From Verrucomicrobiota bacterium (GTDB taxonomy: Bacteria > Verrucomicrobiota > Verrucomicrobiia > Limisphaerales > J093): a stretch of DNA of 64,000 nt. The position numbers and the translations under genes were made by a program. The notes under the pieces were generated by a model that was given only the letters and a program-made list of their open reading frames with translations, was not told the origin of the DNA and searched no databases. Of this stretch, positions 11,446 through 21,884 are shown piece by piece. Location of the stretch: positions 124,001 through 188,000 of the forward strand of contig JAKQDD010000176.1 of the NCBI GenBank assembly GCA_029556615.1, written 5' to 3'. Position 1 is the stretch's first letter, and every line of letters begins with the position of its first letter.

Positions 11446-13104
11446 TTAGGCCGCGGGGGTGGACGGCGCCGCGGGGGTGGGGGCGGGGGCTTCGGGACGG
11501 CGTGCGGTGGGAGGTTCGGGTTGGAGGAGGTCCTCGTATTCGCGGCGGAAGAACCGCAGGGTACTCAGGACCGGGTTGGGAGACGTCTGGCCGAGGCCGC
11601 AGAGGCTTGTACTCTTGACGAGGTCACACAGCTCCTCGAGCTGGGCCAAGTCGCGGGCGGTGGCCTTTCGGCCGAGGAGCTTGGTCAGCAGGCGGTACAT
11701 CTGCACGGTACCGGCCCGGCAGGGGACGCACTTTCCGCACGATTCATCCATGCAGAACTCCATGAAGAACCGGGCGACGTCGACCATGTTAGTACTTTGG
11801 TCCATGACGATCATGCCGCCGGAGCCCATGATCGAGCCGAGCCGAAGGAGGGATTCGTAGTCGACGGGCGTATCGAGTTCGGAGGCGGGGATGCAGCCGC
11901 CGGAGGGGCCGCCGGTCTGGACGGCTTTGACCTGATTTCCCTCGGGGGCGCCCCCGCCCATTTCCTCGACGATGGCGCGGAGCGTGGTGCCCATGGGGAC
12001 CTCGATGAGGCCGGTGCGGTTAATTTTGCCGGCGAGGGCGAAGACCTTGGTGCCTTTGCTTTTTTCGGTGCCGATGGCGGCGAACCACTCGGCGCCTTTG
12101 CGGGCGATGGCGGGGACGTTGGCGTAGGTCTCGACGTTGTTGATGAGGGTGGGGCAGCCCCACAGGCCGCTCTCGGCCGGGAAGGGGGGGCGCGGCCGCG
12201 GGGAGCCGCGCTTGCCCTCGACGGAGGCCATGAGGGCGGTCTCTTCGCCGCAGACGAACGCGCCGGCGCCTATCCGGATATCGACACTGAAACTGAAGGA
12301 GGACTCGAAGACGCCGCTGCCGAGGATGCCGAGGTGTTTGGCTTGGCGGATGGCGGCCTGGAGGCGGCTGATGGCGAGCGGGTACTCGGCGCGGACGTAG
12401 ATGTAGCCTTGATCGGCGCCGACGGCGTACGCGGCGATGGCCATGCCTTCGAGGACGCGGTGGGGATCGCTTTCGAGGACGCTGCGATCCATGAACGCGC
12501 CCGGGTCGCCCTCGTCGGCATTGCAGACGACGTATTTCTTGGCGGCCTGGGTTTTGGCGACGGTGGCCCACTTCAAGCCGGTTGGGTAGCCGGCGCCGCC
12601 GCGGCCGCGCAGGCCGCTTTGGACCATCAGATCGACGACCTGCTTGGCTTCGAGCTCCATGAGAACCTCATGCAAGCCCAGGTAGCCGTCCGCGGCGATG
12701 TAGGATTCGATCCGTTCGGGATCGATGAGGCCGCTGTTTTCGAGAACGATCGAGAGTTGCCGGGTGAAGAACGGATGGTTGAGGTCGCCGCGGGCGATCG
12801 GGGCGACGCCGTCGGGGAGGGCGGCGACGATGGCCGGGGCGCTTTCCGGGCTGACCTTCTGGTAGAGGATCCCGGGCGGGTCCACCGCAACGAGTGGTCC
12901 CTCGCAGCAGAGGCGCATGCAGCCGACGCCGCGGACTTCGACCTGGCTTTCGAGGCCGGCGGCTTTGACGGCCTGATCGAGGGCGTCTTTGACCGCCTGG
13001 CCGTTGGACGAGAGGCAGCCGGCCGCCATGCAGCAGCGGATGCAGGTGGGCTTTCGGGCCGCGAGTTCCTTCTCCTTGACTTCGAGCAGATCAGCGAGGT
13101 CCAT
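11446..13104 (-). CDS. hoxF: NAD-reducing hydrogenase diaphorase subunit (NuoF-like)
   Basis: [51 protein letters not shown] motifs. Confidence 0.93.
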   Translation of the reverse strand: MDLADLLEVKEKELAARKPTCIRCCMAAGCLSSNGQAVKDALDQAVKAAGLESQVEVRGVGCMRLCCEGPLVAVDPPGILYQKVSPESAPAIVAALPDGVAPIARGDLNHPFFTRQLSIVLENSGLIDPERIESYIAADGYLGLHEVLMELEAKQVVDLMVQSGLRGRGGAGYPTGLKWATVAKTQAAKKYVVCNADEGDPGAFMDRSVLESDPHRVLEGMAIAAYAVGADQGYIYVRAEYPLAISRLQAAIRQAKHLGILGSGVFESSFSFSVDIRIGAGAFVCGEETALMASVEGKRGSPRPRPPFPAESGLWGCPTLINNVETYANVPAIARKGAEWFAAIGTEKSKGTKVFALAGKINRTGLIEVPMGTTLRAIVEEMGGGAPEGNQVKAVQTGGPSGGCIPASELDTPVDYESLLRLGSIMGSGGMIVMDQSTNMVDVARFFMEFCMDESCGKCVPCRAGTVQMYRLLTKLLGRKATARDLAQLEELCDLVKSTSLCGLGQTSPNPVLSTLRFFRREYEDLLQPEPPTARRPEAPAPTPAAPSTPAA

Positions 13105-13624
13105 GGGTCCATCCTTTCACGTGCTCGAGGGCGGTCTCCGGCGTTTGGTGGGCGGTGACGGTGCCGTCGTAGACGACGGCGGGGGCGATGCCGCACGTCC
13201 CGATGCAACGCGCTGTGATCAGGGACATGCGGCCGTCCGGGGTGGTTTCGCCCGGTTTGATTCCGGCGTGTTGCTCGATGGCGGCCAGGACGCGATCGGC
13301 GCCCTTCACGTAGCAGGCGGTGCCCATGCAGACGACGCACGTATGCTCGCCTTTGGGTTTGAGCGTGAACAGGTGGTAGAACGTGGCGACGCCGTAGACC
13401 CGGCTGGGGGGGAGCCGCAGCTGTTGGGCGATATACACGAGCAGGGGATTGTCGAGGTACCCGAACAACTCCTGGGCCTTATGCAGCACCTCGATCAGGG
13501 TGTCCTGCTTGTGCTGATGTCGCTTGATGAAGACATCAAGGATCTTCAGCCGCTTGTCCCCAGCCGGCGGTGCCGGCGATGGGGTCGGAGTTGCTTCCTT
13601 CGGTGGGGCTACAGTGGGCTCCAT
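13091..13624 (-). CDS. hoxE: Thioredoxin-like 2Fe-2S subunit (NuoE-like)
   Basis: [45 protein letters not shown] at 13624. Confidence 0.9.
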   Translation of the reverse strand: MEPTVAPPKEATPTPSPAPPAGDKRLKILDVFIKRHQHKQDTLIEVLHKAQELFGYLDNPLLVYIAQQLRLPPSRVYGVATFYHLFTLKPKGEHTCVVCMGTACYVKGADRVLAAIEQHAGIKPGETTPDGRMSLITARCIGTCGIAPAVVYDGTVTAHQTPETALEHVKGWTHGPR

Positions 13625-13827
13625 AGTCACGCGCTCCAGATCGTGAAGCGCGCCGGGTCTGGCTCGCCGGACCTGCCGCACTCACGACGGCCGGCACTCT
13701 AGGAATCCGGGGGGTGTGGTACTCCACGGATATTGGCATTCACTGGTCGTCTTTTGACGGGGCGGGAGGGTCGTGCCTGTGCGCGGTGGTTTGCGTTTCG
13801 CGGTGCTTTTCGTAAGCTGGGGTTGCG

Positions 13828-14742
13828 TTGCGCATGAACGAGTCGGCCATCATGGATCGGCATCCCATGGTTTGCCTCCGGGTTCGGAGTGAGCGGCAGG
13901 CGATGGATTGGAGTCTGGCATTGGCGAGCCAGGGGATTGAAGTGATACTGGACCGGGGACCGGGCTCATCGGGCTGGGTGCTGTGGCTGGAGCCCGAGGA
14001 TCACGGGCGGGCGCTGGGGGTGATTCGGCAGTATTGTCGGGAGAACCGGGGTTGGCCGTGGCAGCGGGAGCTCTTCTGGCCGGGGGCGCTGTTTCACTGG
14101 GGGGCGTTGCTTTGGTGTTGGTTGTTGGTGGTGGTGCATTGGCTGGCCGAGGCGGGGTCGGGTCGGGTCGAGGCGTTGGGGACGATGGCGAGCGCGGCTT
14201 TTGCCGGGGGGGAATGGTGGCGATTGATCACGGCTGTGGGGTTGCACGCGGATGTGGCGCATTTAGCGGCGAACGCGGCGACGGGGATGGTGGTCTTCGG
14301 GCTGGCGATGGCGCGGTTTGGGGCTGGCTGGGCGATGCTGGCGGGTTTGGTGGCGGGGGCGGTGGGGAATTGGGCGCGGTGGGGGGTGCATTCGGGGCCG
14401 TACGTGGGGCTGGGGGCATCGGGGATGGTGATGGGTGGCTTGGGGTTGTTGGCGGCGCAGATGGTGTTTTTGCTATGGGAGGAGCGGCGTGCGTTTCGCC
14501 AGGTTGCATCCGGGGTGTTAGGCGGGGTGTTGTTATTTGTGCTGGTGGGGTTGAATCCTGCGAGCGACGTGGTGGCGCACACTGCGGGGTTTGGGGTGGG
14601 TTTGGTCGAGGGGGTGCTCTTGGGGCGGTTGCAGGCGGGGGGCAGGTTGGGTGGGCGGTGGGATCGGATTGCCGGGGTGACGGCGATCGGCTTATATGCC
14701 GGGGCGTGGGTGTTGGCGGTAGCGGTTGGGGGAGCGAGATGA
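13828..14742 (+). CDS. Rhomboid-family intramembrane serine protease
   Basis: GLGASGMVMG (GxSG) and AHTAGFGVG catalytic His; HADVAHLAANA; multi-TM. Confidence 0.83.
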   Translation: MRMNESAIMDRHPMVCLRVRSERQAMDWSLALASQGIEVILDRGPGSSGWVLWLEPEDHGRALGVIRQYCRENRGWPWQRELFWPGALFHWGALLWCWLLVVVHWLAEAGSGRVEALGTMASAAFAGGEWWRLITAVGLHADVAHLAANAATGMVVFGLAMARFGAGWAMLAGLVAGAVGNWARWGVHSGPYVGLGASGMVMGGLGLLAAQMVFLLWEERRAFRQVASGVLGGVLLFVLVGLNPASDVVAHTAGFGVGLVEGVLLGRLQAGGRLGGRWDRIAGVTAIGLYAGAWVLAVAVGGAR

Positions 14743-14748
14743 GGTGAC

Positions 14749-15846
14749 ATGCGACATCGAGATTGGATTTGGCTTGCGGCGTGTTTCTGGGGGTGCACCG
14801 AGGCCGGGGTTTGGCCGGTGGACCACGACGGGCGTCAGTTTCTGGGGTGGACAGACTTGAGCGACTGGCATCGGAGCGGGGGCGTGACGGAAGCGAAGCA
14901 AGTGCTCGAGTCACCGGTGATTCCGACGGCTGTGCGGTGGGACGAGTTGGTGGCCTCGTGGAATGCGGATGCGCCGCCGGGGACGGCGGTACGGATCGAG
15001 GTGCAACCGGTTCATTATCCGGGGACGGACGCGCGGTATTACTGCCTGGGGCAATGGTCGGTGGACAACCGGCGGGTGGCGCGGGAGAGCGTGGCGGGGC
15101 AGAAGGACGTGGACGGCGAGGTGGCGACGGACACGCTGGTTTTGAAGCGGCCGGCGAAGGCTTTTCGGGTGCGGTTGACGTTGACGGGGCATCCGGAGGT
15201 GCGACAGCCGCGGCTCGAGTTCTTTGGGGTTTCGGTTGTGGAACGTGGGAAGGGGCCGGGGAATTACGCGCCGGAGCGTGCGGCGTGGGGGCGGGTTCTG
15301 CGGGTGCCGATCCGATCGCAAGTGGACTATCCGGAGGGGGTGAATGCGTGGTGCAGTCCGACGAGTGTGTCGATGGTTCTGGCGTACTGGGCGGCGGAGG
15401 AGAAGCGGCCGGACTGGGACTGGCCGGTGCCGGCGGTGGCGGCTGGGGTCTATGATCGGACGTGGGTGGGGACGGGCAACTGGTCATTCAACGTGGCTTT
15501 TGCGGGATCGATCCCTGGGATTCGGGCGTATGCAGTCCGGTGGGCGGACGTGGCTGAGATCGAGGCCTGGGTAGCGCGGGGAGTACCGGTGGTGGCCTCG
15601 GTCTGTTACGACCTGCTGCGGGGGCGTCCGAGTACCGGGGAGAGCGGGCACTTGGTGGTTTGCGTTGGGTTTACGGACTGCGGGGATGTGATCCTGAACG
15701 ATCCCGGGACGCGGCAGGTTCCGAGGCGGACGGTCTCGAGGGCGGATTTCATCCGGGCCTGGGCGACGTCACGAAACACGGTGTACGTGATCCATCCCGA
15801 AACGTGGAAGACACCGGCGAATCGGCGCCGGCATTGGCATGGGTGA
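14749..15846 (+). CDS. C39-like peptidase domain protein
   Basis: NAWCSPTSVSMVLAYW, GESGHLVVCVGF, DVILNDPGT. Confidence 0.75.
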   Translation: MRHRDWIWLAACFWGCTEAGVWPVDHDGRQFLGWTDLSDWHRSGGVTEAKQVLESPVIPTAVRWDELVASWNADAPPGTAVRIEVQPVHYPGTDARYYCLGQWSVDNRRVARESVAGQKDVDGEVATDTLVLKRPAKAFRVRLTLTGHPEVRQPRLEFFGVSVVERGKGPGNYAPERAAWGRVLRVPIRSQVDYPEGVNAWCSPTSVSMVLAYWAAEEKRPDWDWPVPAVAAGVYDRTWVGTGNWSFNVAFAGSIPGIRAYAVRWADVAEIEAWVARGVPVVASVCYDLLRGRPSTGESGHLVVCVGFTDCGDVILNDPGTRQVPRRTVSRADFIRAWATSRNTVYVIHPETWKTPANRRRHWHG

Positions 15847-16267
15847 CGAAAGGGAAAGAGGGAAGATGGAGTTGGGTCCTGTCGGAGACGAGGCGGGGGA
15901 CGAGGGGTTGGTGCGGGGGTTGCCGGAGGACGTCTGGCGGAATGTGCGTCGGCTGTTTGTGGCGGTGGCGGGTGGGACGGTGTTATTGATTGGGGTGGCA
16001 ATGCTGGTGTTGCCGGGGCCGGCGGTGCTGGTGATTCCGGCGGGGCTGGCGATTCTGGCGACGGAGTTTCTTTGGGCCCGGCGGTGGTTGCGTCGCGCGA
16101 AAGCGATGTTTGACAAGGCGCGGCAGAGCGCGAAGGCTGCCGGCGACGACGGGGTGGCAGGCTTCGAGGGCGCGGCGCAGCAAACCGGCCCCTCCTGGTG
16201 GAGGCGGTTTCGGAGGCGGCGCCCGCGGAAGACGACTGCCGCCGCGGGGGCTGACCGCGGCGGGTGA
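15839..16267 (+). CDS. PGPGW-like transmembrane protein
   Basis: MLVLPGPAVLVIPAGLAILATEFLWARRWLRR. Confidence 0.7.
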   Translation: MGDERERGKMELGPVGDEAGDEGLVRGLPEDVWRNVRRLFVAVAGGTVLLIGVAMLVLPGPAVLVIPAGLAILATEFLWARRWLRRAKAMFDKARQSAKAAGDDGVAGFEGAAQQTGPSWWRRFRRRRPRKTTAAAGADRGG

Positions 16268-16333
16268 ATGCCGCCCTCACCGAGGGGGGCTACGGCATGT
16301 CATCGCCGATCAGGCGGAGATGCGGGAGCGGGG

Positions 16334-17194
16334 TCAGCACTTGCCCCAGCGGCGCATGACCTCGAGGGTTTTCTCGACGCTGATGAGGGGCGGGTAGGCG
16401 TCGCTTTCGTACTCGACGATATACCACTCGGTATTGCCGATGGTTTCGCAGAGCCTGAAGATGTCGGGCCAGGGCAACTCGTCATCGCCGAGGAGCGCGT
16501 TGGGTTTGCTCTTCGAGAAGGGCTTGATATGGACGGTGGCGGCGCGGCCCGGGTAGCGCTTGAGGTAGACCGTGGCGTCGCCGCCGCCGTGCATGGCGTT
16601 GCCGGTGTCGAATTGCATGACGACGTCTTTCCTCGTATTGCCGAAGAAGGTGTCCCAGGGCAATTCGCCATCGAGCGGGTGGAACTCGGTGGTATGGTTG
16701 TGGTAACCGACGCGCATGCCGTGGGGTTTCACCTTCTCGGCGATCTCGTTGAAGAGGCGTGCGGTATTGAGCCAGGCTTGGCGGCTCGAGGTGTGTTTCG
16801 CGTCGAGACCCGGCACGATGAGGAACCGGTTGCCGAGCGTCTGGTTGAACTCGATTGTTTGGGGGAGGTTGTCGCCGAGGAGCGTGTCGAGGCCGATGTG
16901 GGTGCCGCAGCAGACGACGCCCACATCATCCAGGAGTCTGCGGAGCGTTTTGGCGTCGCGGCCGTGGTAGCCTGCGAATTCGACGCCGCGGTAGCCCATG
17001 CGGGCCACGGCGGTGACGGTCTTGACGAGGTCTTTGGCGCAGTCCTCGCGAACCGAGTAGAGCTGGAGGCCGACCGGGATTTTCTTGTCCTTGCCGGCTG
17101 AGGCGCAACTGGCCGGCAATCCGGCGGCGCAGGCGAGGAGGGTTCCGGTGCTGAGTCGGAGGAAGTCGCGTTTCGACAGAGATGCCCTATGCAT
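16334..17194 (-). CDS. Sugar phosphate isomerase/epimerase (xylose isomerase-like TIM barrel)
   Basis: Signal region plus VGLQLYSVRE, MGYRGVEFAGY, VGYHNHTTEF, MQFDTGNAMHGG. Confidence 0.85.
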   Translation of the reverse strand: MHRASLSKRDFLRLSTGTLLACAAGLPASCASAGKDKKIPVGLQLYSVREDCAKDLVKTVTAVARMGYRGVEFAGYHGRDAKTLRRLLDDVGVVCCGTHIGLDTLLGDNLPQTIEFNQTLGNRFLIVPGLDAKHTSSRQAWLNTARLFNEIAEKVKPHGMRVGYHNHTTEFHPLDGELPWDTFFGNTRKDVVMQFDTGNAMHGGGDATVYLKRYPGRAATVHIKPFSKSKPNALLGDDELPWPDIFRLCETIGNTEWYIVEYESDAYPPLISVEKTLEVMRRWGKC

Positions 17195-17457
17195 GGCTTT
17201 CCCTTATCGTTTGGTGGCGGGTTCGTCAAATGGGAAGTGGGCCCCCGGTCCTCGCCTAACGCCTGGGGCTCGAATGTGCGCCATCGGCTCCTGGTGGGTT
17301 TTGGCCTTGATCGGCCCGTGCGGTGTCGGCTCCGGGGGGCTGGTAACTGCCTTGTATCGGGAGGCCAAAGGAATTGAGGACCAGGGAGTGGGGAAGAATT
17401 CCATTGAAAAGCGGGGCGGTTTTCCCAAGACTCCAACAAATTGACGACAGGACCAAC

Positions 17458-18408
17458 ATGAGATCGATTCAGTATGCGCTGGCGGTGGTGGTGGGTTTAG
17501 CAGGCTGGGCGGCCCTCGGGGCGGACGGCGGGGAGTTGACAGAGCCGAAGCAGAAATTCGCCTATGGGATTGGAATGAGTCTGGGGAACAACCTGAAGCG
17601 CTCGGGGATCGCGGCCGACCAGGTGGACGTCGATTCATTCGTCCGGGGGTTGAGAGACGTGCTGGCGGGGAATCCGCCGGCGCTGAGCGAGGCGGACGCC
17701 CGGACGGCCATCACAGAATTCCAGGCCCAGGCGCGAACCCAGTTGGGGGAGAAGAACAAGACGGCGGGCCAGGCGTTTTTGGCGGAGAACAAGACCAAGG
17801 AAGGGGTCAAGGTGTTGCCGGTGACGCTGCCCACGGGCCAGACGGCTGAGCTGCAATACAAAGTGCTCACCGAAGGCAAGGGGGACTCGCCCAAGGCCAA
17901 CGACACGGTCACGGTGAACTACCGCGGCACGTTGATTGACGGCACCGAGTTTGACAGCAGCTACAAGCGGGGGCAACCGGCGACGTTCGGGGTGAGCGCG
18001 GTGATTCGGGGGTGGACGGAGGCGTTGCAGAAGATGGCGCCGGGTGCGAAGTGGCAGTTGTTCATTCCGCCGGAGCTGGCCTATGGCGAGCGCGGTTCGG
18101 GTGCCGGTGTGATCGGGCCGGGGGCGACTCTGCTGTTCGACGTCGAGCTGATCTCGGTGAAGCCGGCGCCCGCTGCGACCGCCTCTCCGGCGGGCGCGCA
18201 GCCGGTGACCAGCGACATCATCAAGGTGCCCTCGAAGGAGGAACTCGAGAAGGGGGCCAAGATCGAGGTGATCAAGGCGTCCGACGTCGAGAAGATCCGG
18301 CAGCAGGAAAAGGAGAAGGCCGAAAAGGCCAAGGCCAGAACGACTTCGGCTGCGCCGCCTCCGATGCCTCCGTCGCCGCCGCCGCCACCGGCGCCGAAGG
18401 AGAAGTGA
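17458..18408 (+). CDS. FKBP-type peptidyl-prolyl cis-trans isomerase, secreted
   Basis: Signal peptide; VTVNYRGTLIDGTEFDSSYKRGQPATFGVSAVIRGWTEALQKM; Pro-rich tail. Confidence 0.92.
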   Translation: MRSIQYALAVVVGLAGWAALGADGGELTEPKQKFAYGIGMSLGNNLKRSGIAADQVDVDSFVRGLRDVLAGNPPALSEADARTAITEFQAQARTQLGEKNKTAGQAFLAENKTKEGVKVLPVTLPTGQTAELQYKVLTEGKGDSPKANDTVTVNYRGTLIDGTEFDSSYKRGQPATFGVSAVIRGWTEALQKMAPGAKWQLFIPPELAYGERGSGAGVIGPGATLLFDVELISVKPAPAATASPAGAQPVTSDIIKVPSKEELEKGAKIEVIKASDVEKIRQQEKEKAEKAKARTTSAAPPPMPPSPPPPPAPKEK

Positions 18409-18412
18409 TCCG

Positions 18413-18590
18413 AGAGTCCTCGACTTGTGGAACGCGCAGGCAACAAACCAAGTGGGTCCCTCCGGTTCCGGGCCTTTCCTTCTTCCGTCGAGGACTCTTC
18501 ATTAGCGAGGCGTGGAAGAAAGGTCCCGAAGAGGCAGGGAGGCTTCACCGGATCGCGGACTTCGGTAGGTCTGAGGCGGCGCCTCGCTAA
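18413..18590 (+). repeat. Bipartite repeat element copy C (inner arm type ii)
   Basis: agagtcctcgacttgtggaa...cgtcgaggactcttcattagcgaggcgtgg...ggcgcctcgcta. Confidence 0.94.
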
Positions 18591-18642
18591 AAAACGGTTG
18601 CAATCGGGGAGCGACACGGGCATTTTCCTCAACGCTTTGGTT

Positions 18643-18720
18643 CGGGGCGTAGCGTAGCCTGGCTAGCGCGCTTGTTTCGGGTACAAGAGGTCGTGAGTTC
18701 GAATCTCACCGCCCCGACCA
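18643..18720 (+). tRNA. tRNA-Pro (CGG anticodon)
   Basis: Cloverleaf readable: CGGGGCG acceptor / CGCCCCG, anticodon arm CTTGT-TTCGGGT-ACAAG, TPsiC arm GTGAG-TTCGAAT-CTCAC, encoded CCA. Confidence 0.93.
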
Positions 18721-18782
18721 GCCTTCGCTCGCCGCTGGCGCGACGAGCTACGGCTCGGCACGCCAGCGGCGAGCGAAGGCTG
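18719..18782. repeat. Perfect palindrome, 22-nt arms, 20-nt loop, overlapping tRNA-Pro CCA
   Basis: cagccttcgctcgccgctggcg (18719..18740) / cgccagcggcgagcgaaggctg (18761..18782). Confidence 0.95.
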
Positions 18783-18826
18783 CCGCGCCGTAGTGGCGAA
18801 GCCACGGAGGCGGGCCCTGCAGAGAC
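18747..18826 (+). repeat. 80-bp direct repeat copy 1 (upstream of GIY-YIG gene)
   Basis: gctacggctcggcacgccagcggcgagcgaaggctgccgcgccgtagtgg...gggccctgcagagac; 79/80 identical to 19116..19195. Confidence 0.95.
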
Positions 18827-18827
18827 C

Positions 18828-19079
18828 ATGAAGACCGGCTTCTTCTACGTCTACATCCTGCGGACCGAGGCCGCACCACCGCATTTCTACACCGGGTTCA
18901 CCGAGAACTTGAAAGTGCGGCTTACGCACCACAACTCCGGCGGCGATCCGCACACGGCCAAGTACCGCCCGTGGCGCATCAAGACGGCCATCGCCTTCAC
19001 GGATCGCGAGCAAGCGCTTGCTTTCGAGCGGTATCTGAAATCACCCTCCGGCCGGGCATTCGCCAGGAAGCGGCTGTGA
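18828..19079 (+). CDS. Single-domain GIY-YIG nuclease
   Basis: MKTGFFYVYILRTEAAPPHFYTGFTENLKVRLTHHNSG; ends ..SPSGRAFARKRL, typical of the UvrC-type short GIY-YIG family. Confidence 0.85.
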   Translation: MKTGFFYVYILRTEAAPPHFYTGFTENLKVRLTHHNSGGDPHTAKYRPWRIKTAIAFTDREQALAFERYLKSPSGRAFARKRL

Positions 19080-19115
19080 TTGACGCGATGGGGCGCTGGA
19101 TGGCGGTCACGAACG

Positions 19116-19195
19116 GCTACGGCTCGGCACGCCAGCGGCGAGCGAAGGCTGCCGCGCCGTAGTGGCCAAGCCACGGAGGCGGGCCCTGCAGAGAC
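19116..19195 (+). repeat. 80-bp direct repeat copy 2 (downstream of GIY-YIG gene)
   Basis: 79/80 match to 18747..18826. Confidence 0.95.
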
Positions 19196-19387
19196 TTCTC
19201 GTGCCGCCCTCATCGCGGGCGGCTACAGCACATGATCGCGGACCCGTGCTTCCGTCTTCGGCAATGCTTCCGCCTTCGTTGAAGCTACGGCGCGACAAGT
19301 CGTCGGTCCTCGGTCGTCGGTCCTCGGTCCTCTGGATTATCGGCTCGCGGGGACGTTCGACCCTCACGCAGGCAGTCAGTGCACGCG

Positions 19388-20365
19388 TCATTCTGGCGGC
19401 TTTGGGCGTCGCCAGACGGTGCGCGGCGGCTCGGGGAGGCCCTGCGCGCGCAAGGCGGTGCGGAAGTGCATTTTCGCGACTTCGGGCAGCCGGTCGGCTC
19501 CGTGGTGTTTGAGGAACTCGCGGGCGGCAGCGTCCACGGCGGCGGCGGCGCCCTTGGGGAACTGGAGGCCGAACTGACGTTCCAGCTCGCGGAGGCGCCG
19601 GACGAACTCGTCGCGGGCCAGGATCGAGGCGGCGGCGACGGCGAGGTCGGCCTCAGCCCGATGCCGCTGGACCAATTCGAGGTCGCGGCCGAGGCTCATG
19701 AGGGCGCGGGCGACGGTATCGGTCCGCGCGGCGAACTGGTCGCTGATGGCGCGGACGGGGGGCGGGTTCATGCGATGCCGCTGGAGGAGGAGGTTCTCGA
19801 TGGCGCGGGCGTGGCCCCAGGCGAGGATTTTATTGACGCTGCCCAGTTTGGCATGGAGGCGGTTATAGGCGGCGTTGCCGATTGGGACGACGGTTGCGAT
19901 GCAGCCGGGCGTCTCGCGGATCTTGCGGGCGAGCTCAGCGATCTGGCGGTCGCTGCCGATGGTCTTCGAGTCCCGGACACCGGTGTCGGACCAGGCGCGG
20001 ACGACGGACTCATTGATATAGGCGCCGGCGACGACCAGGGGGCCGAAGAAATCGCCCTTGCCGCTTTCGTCGATGCCCAGGCGCGGGGCGAGCCGGGACG
20101 GGTCGAGGAGATCCTCGTAGCCGAGGCGCGCCTCGTGGAGGATCTGGGGTTCGAGGACGAACTCGACGAACTCCCGGGTATTGCGGCCTTGGACGACGAG
20201 CTTACGGCTGGTGTAGAACGTGACGTTGACGCGGTCGCCGTCGGCGGCGAAGCGGGCGTAGGGGACGTCGCGGAACCGCCATTGATGCTCGCGGAGCCAG
20301 GCTTCGAGGGCGTCGGCTTGGGGGGGCGTGAGGACGCAGGTATGGGTGGTGAGGGGGGCGGCCAT
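19388..20365 (-). CDS. rnhC: Ribonuclease HIII
   Basis: LGIDESGKGDFFGPLVVAGAYI, RDSKTIGSDRQI, N-terminal DUF3378-like region. Confidence 0.87.
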   Translation of the reverse strand: MAAPLTTHTCVLTPPQADALEAWLREHQWRFRDVPYARFAADGDRVNVTFYTSRKLVVQGRNTREFVEFVLEPQILHEARLGYEDLLDPSRLAPRLGIDESGKGDFFGPLVVAGAYINESVVRAWSDTGVRDSKTIGSDRQIAELARKIRETPGCIATVVPIGNAAYNRLHAKLGSVNKILAWGHARAIENLLLQRHRMNPPPVRAISDQFAARTDTVARALMSLGRDLELVQRHRAEADLAVAAASILARDEFVRRLRELERQFGLQFPKGAAAAVDAAAREFLKHHGADRLPEVAKMHFRTALRAQGLPEPPRTVWRRPKPPE

Positions 20366-20389
20366 CCGGGAGTCTGCTGCGTGGGTGAA

Positions 20390-21853
20390 TTACTTCGGCT
20401 TCAGCTGGGGGAAGAGGATGACATCGCGGATGCTCTCCTGGCCGAGGAGGAGCATGCAGAGCCGGTCGATGCCGAGTCCCATGCCGCCGGCCGGGGGCAT
20501 GCCGTGTTCGAGCGCGACGAGGAAATCCTCGTCGAGTTTTTGGCGTTCGCCGCCCGCCTGGTGGAGGAGGCGTTCCCGTTGTTCGATGGGGTCGTTTTGC
20601 TCGGTGTAGGCGGGGGCGATCTCCTGGCCGTTGATGCAGCACTCGAACACCTCGACGGTTTCGGGATCGCCGGGGGTGAGTTTGGCGAGGGGGATGAGCT
20701 CCTTGGGGGCGTGGGTGACGAAGGTGGGGTCGATGAGGGTGGGCTCGATGCGTTTTTCGAACACGGCCTGGGTGACCTCGAAGTCGGCGAAGGCGTCCCC
20801 GATTTCGGCGCCGAGGGCGAGAGCGCGTTCGCGGCGTTGGGCGGGGGAGACGTCGAACCAGTCGGCTCCGGCGCGTTCGCGCAGGAGCTCGCGATAGGAG
20901 ATCCGGCGCCAGGGGGGTGTGAGGTTGATGGTGCGTGTGACCTGGCCTTCGGGGTTGCGATGGTCGATGATGAGGGTGCCGAGGACGGTGCGGGCCACGT
21001 GGCAGACGAGGGACTCGACCAATTCGATCATGGTCTCGTAGTCGCCGAAGGCCTGGTAGGCCTCGAGCATGGTGAACTCGGGGTTATGGCGGCGGGAGAG
21101 GCCTTCGTTGCGGAAGTTCCGGCCGATCTCGAACACGCGGTCGAAGCCGCCCACCAGCAGGCGTTTCAGGTAGAGCTCGAGGGCGATGCGGAGGTAGAAG
21201 GGGCAGCCCAGCGCGTTGTGATGGGTGACGAAGGGCTGGGCGGCGGCTCCGCCGGGGACGGCCTGCATCATGGGGGTCTCGACCTCGACGTAATCCCGGG
21301 CGTGGAGGAACTCGCGGATCTCGCGGAGGATCCGGCTGCGGAGGAGGAAGAGGCGGCGGACCTCGTCGTTGGCCAGGAGATCGAGGTAGCGCTGGCGGTA
21401 TCGGATTTCGGTGTCTTCGAGGCCGTACCAGGCGCCCGGGGGCGGGCGGAGGGCTTTGGCGAGGATGACGAACGACTCGACCCGGACGGTGGGTTCTCCG
21501 CTCCGGGTTCGGAAGAGGGATCCGCGGATCCCGATGAAATCGGCGAGGTCAAGGTGGCGGAAGACGTCGTAGAGATCGTCGCCGAGCACCTGTTTTTGGG
21601 CGTAGATTTGGATGCGGCCGGTCTGGTCGCGGAGGTCGAGGAACTGGCTTTTGCCCATGTCGCGATGGGCGGTGATGCGGCCGGCGAGGGCGACGGTGGC
21701 GTCCTCGGGGAGGGCGCCGGCATCGAAGGCGGCACGGGTTGGGCCGCAGCGGTGGGTGGGGCTGAACTTGTTTTTGAAGGGGTCGATGCCCCGGGCCCGC
21801 AGGGCCGCCAGCTTGGCGCGCCGCTGTTCGATCAGTGCATTGGTGTCGTCCAT
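20390..21853 (-). CDS. lysS: Lysyl-tRNA synthetase (class II)
   Basis: [69 protein letters not shown]. Confidence 0.95.
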   Translation of the reverse strand: MDDTNALIEQRRAKLAALRARGIDPFKNKFSPTHRCGPTRAAFDAGALPEDATVALAGRITAHRDMGKSQFLDLRDQTGRIQIYAQKQVLGDDLYDVFRHLDLADFIGIRGSLFRTRSGEPTVRVESFVILAKALRPPPGAWYGLEDTEIRYRQRYLDLLANDEVRRLFLLRSRILREIREFLHARDYVEVETPMMQAVPGGAAAQPFVTHHNALGCPFYLRIALELYLKRLLVGGFDRVFEIGRNFRNEGLSRRHNPEFTMLEAYQAFGDYETMIELVESLVCHVARTVLGTLIIDHRNPEGQVTRTINLTPPWRRISYRELLRERAGADWFDVSPAQRRERALALGAEIGDAFADFEVTQAVFEKRIEPTLIDPTFVTHAPKELIPLAKLTPGDPETVEVFECCINGQEIAPAYTEQNDPIEQRERLLHQAGGERQKLDEDFLVALEHGMPPAGGMGLGIDRLCMLLLGQESIRDVILFPQLKPK

Positions 21854-21884
21854 GTTCGTGCCGATGAAACACCGGGAGGCCCGG

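Noticed and set aside
10720-13158. 812-aa plus-strand ORF opposite hoxU/hoxF
   Set aside because: Spans two well-recognised antisense genes; compositional artefact of GC-rich third positions.
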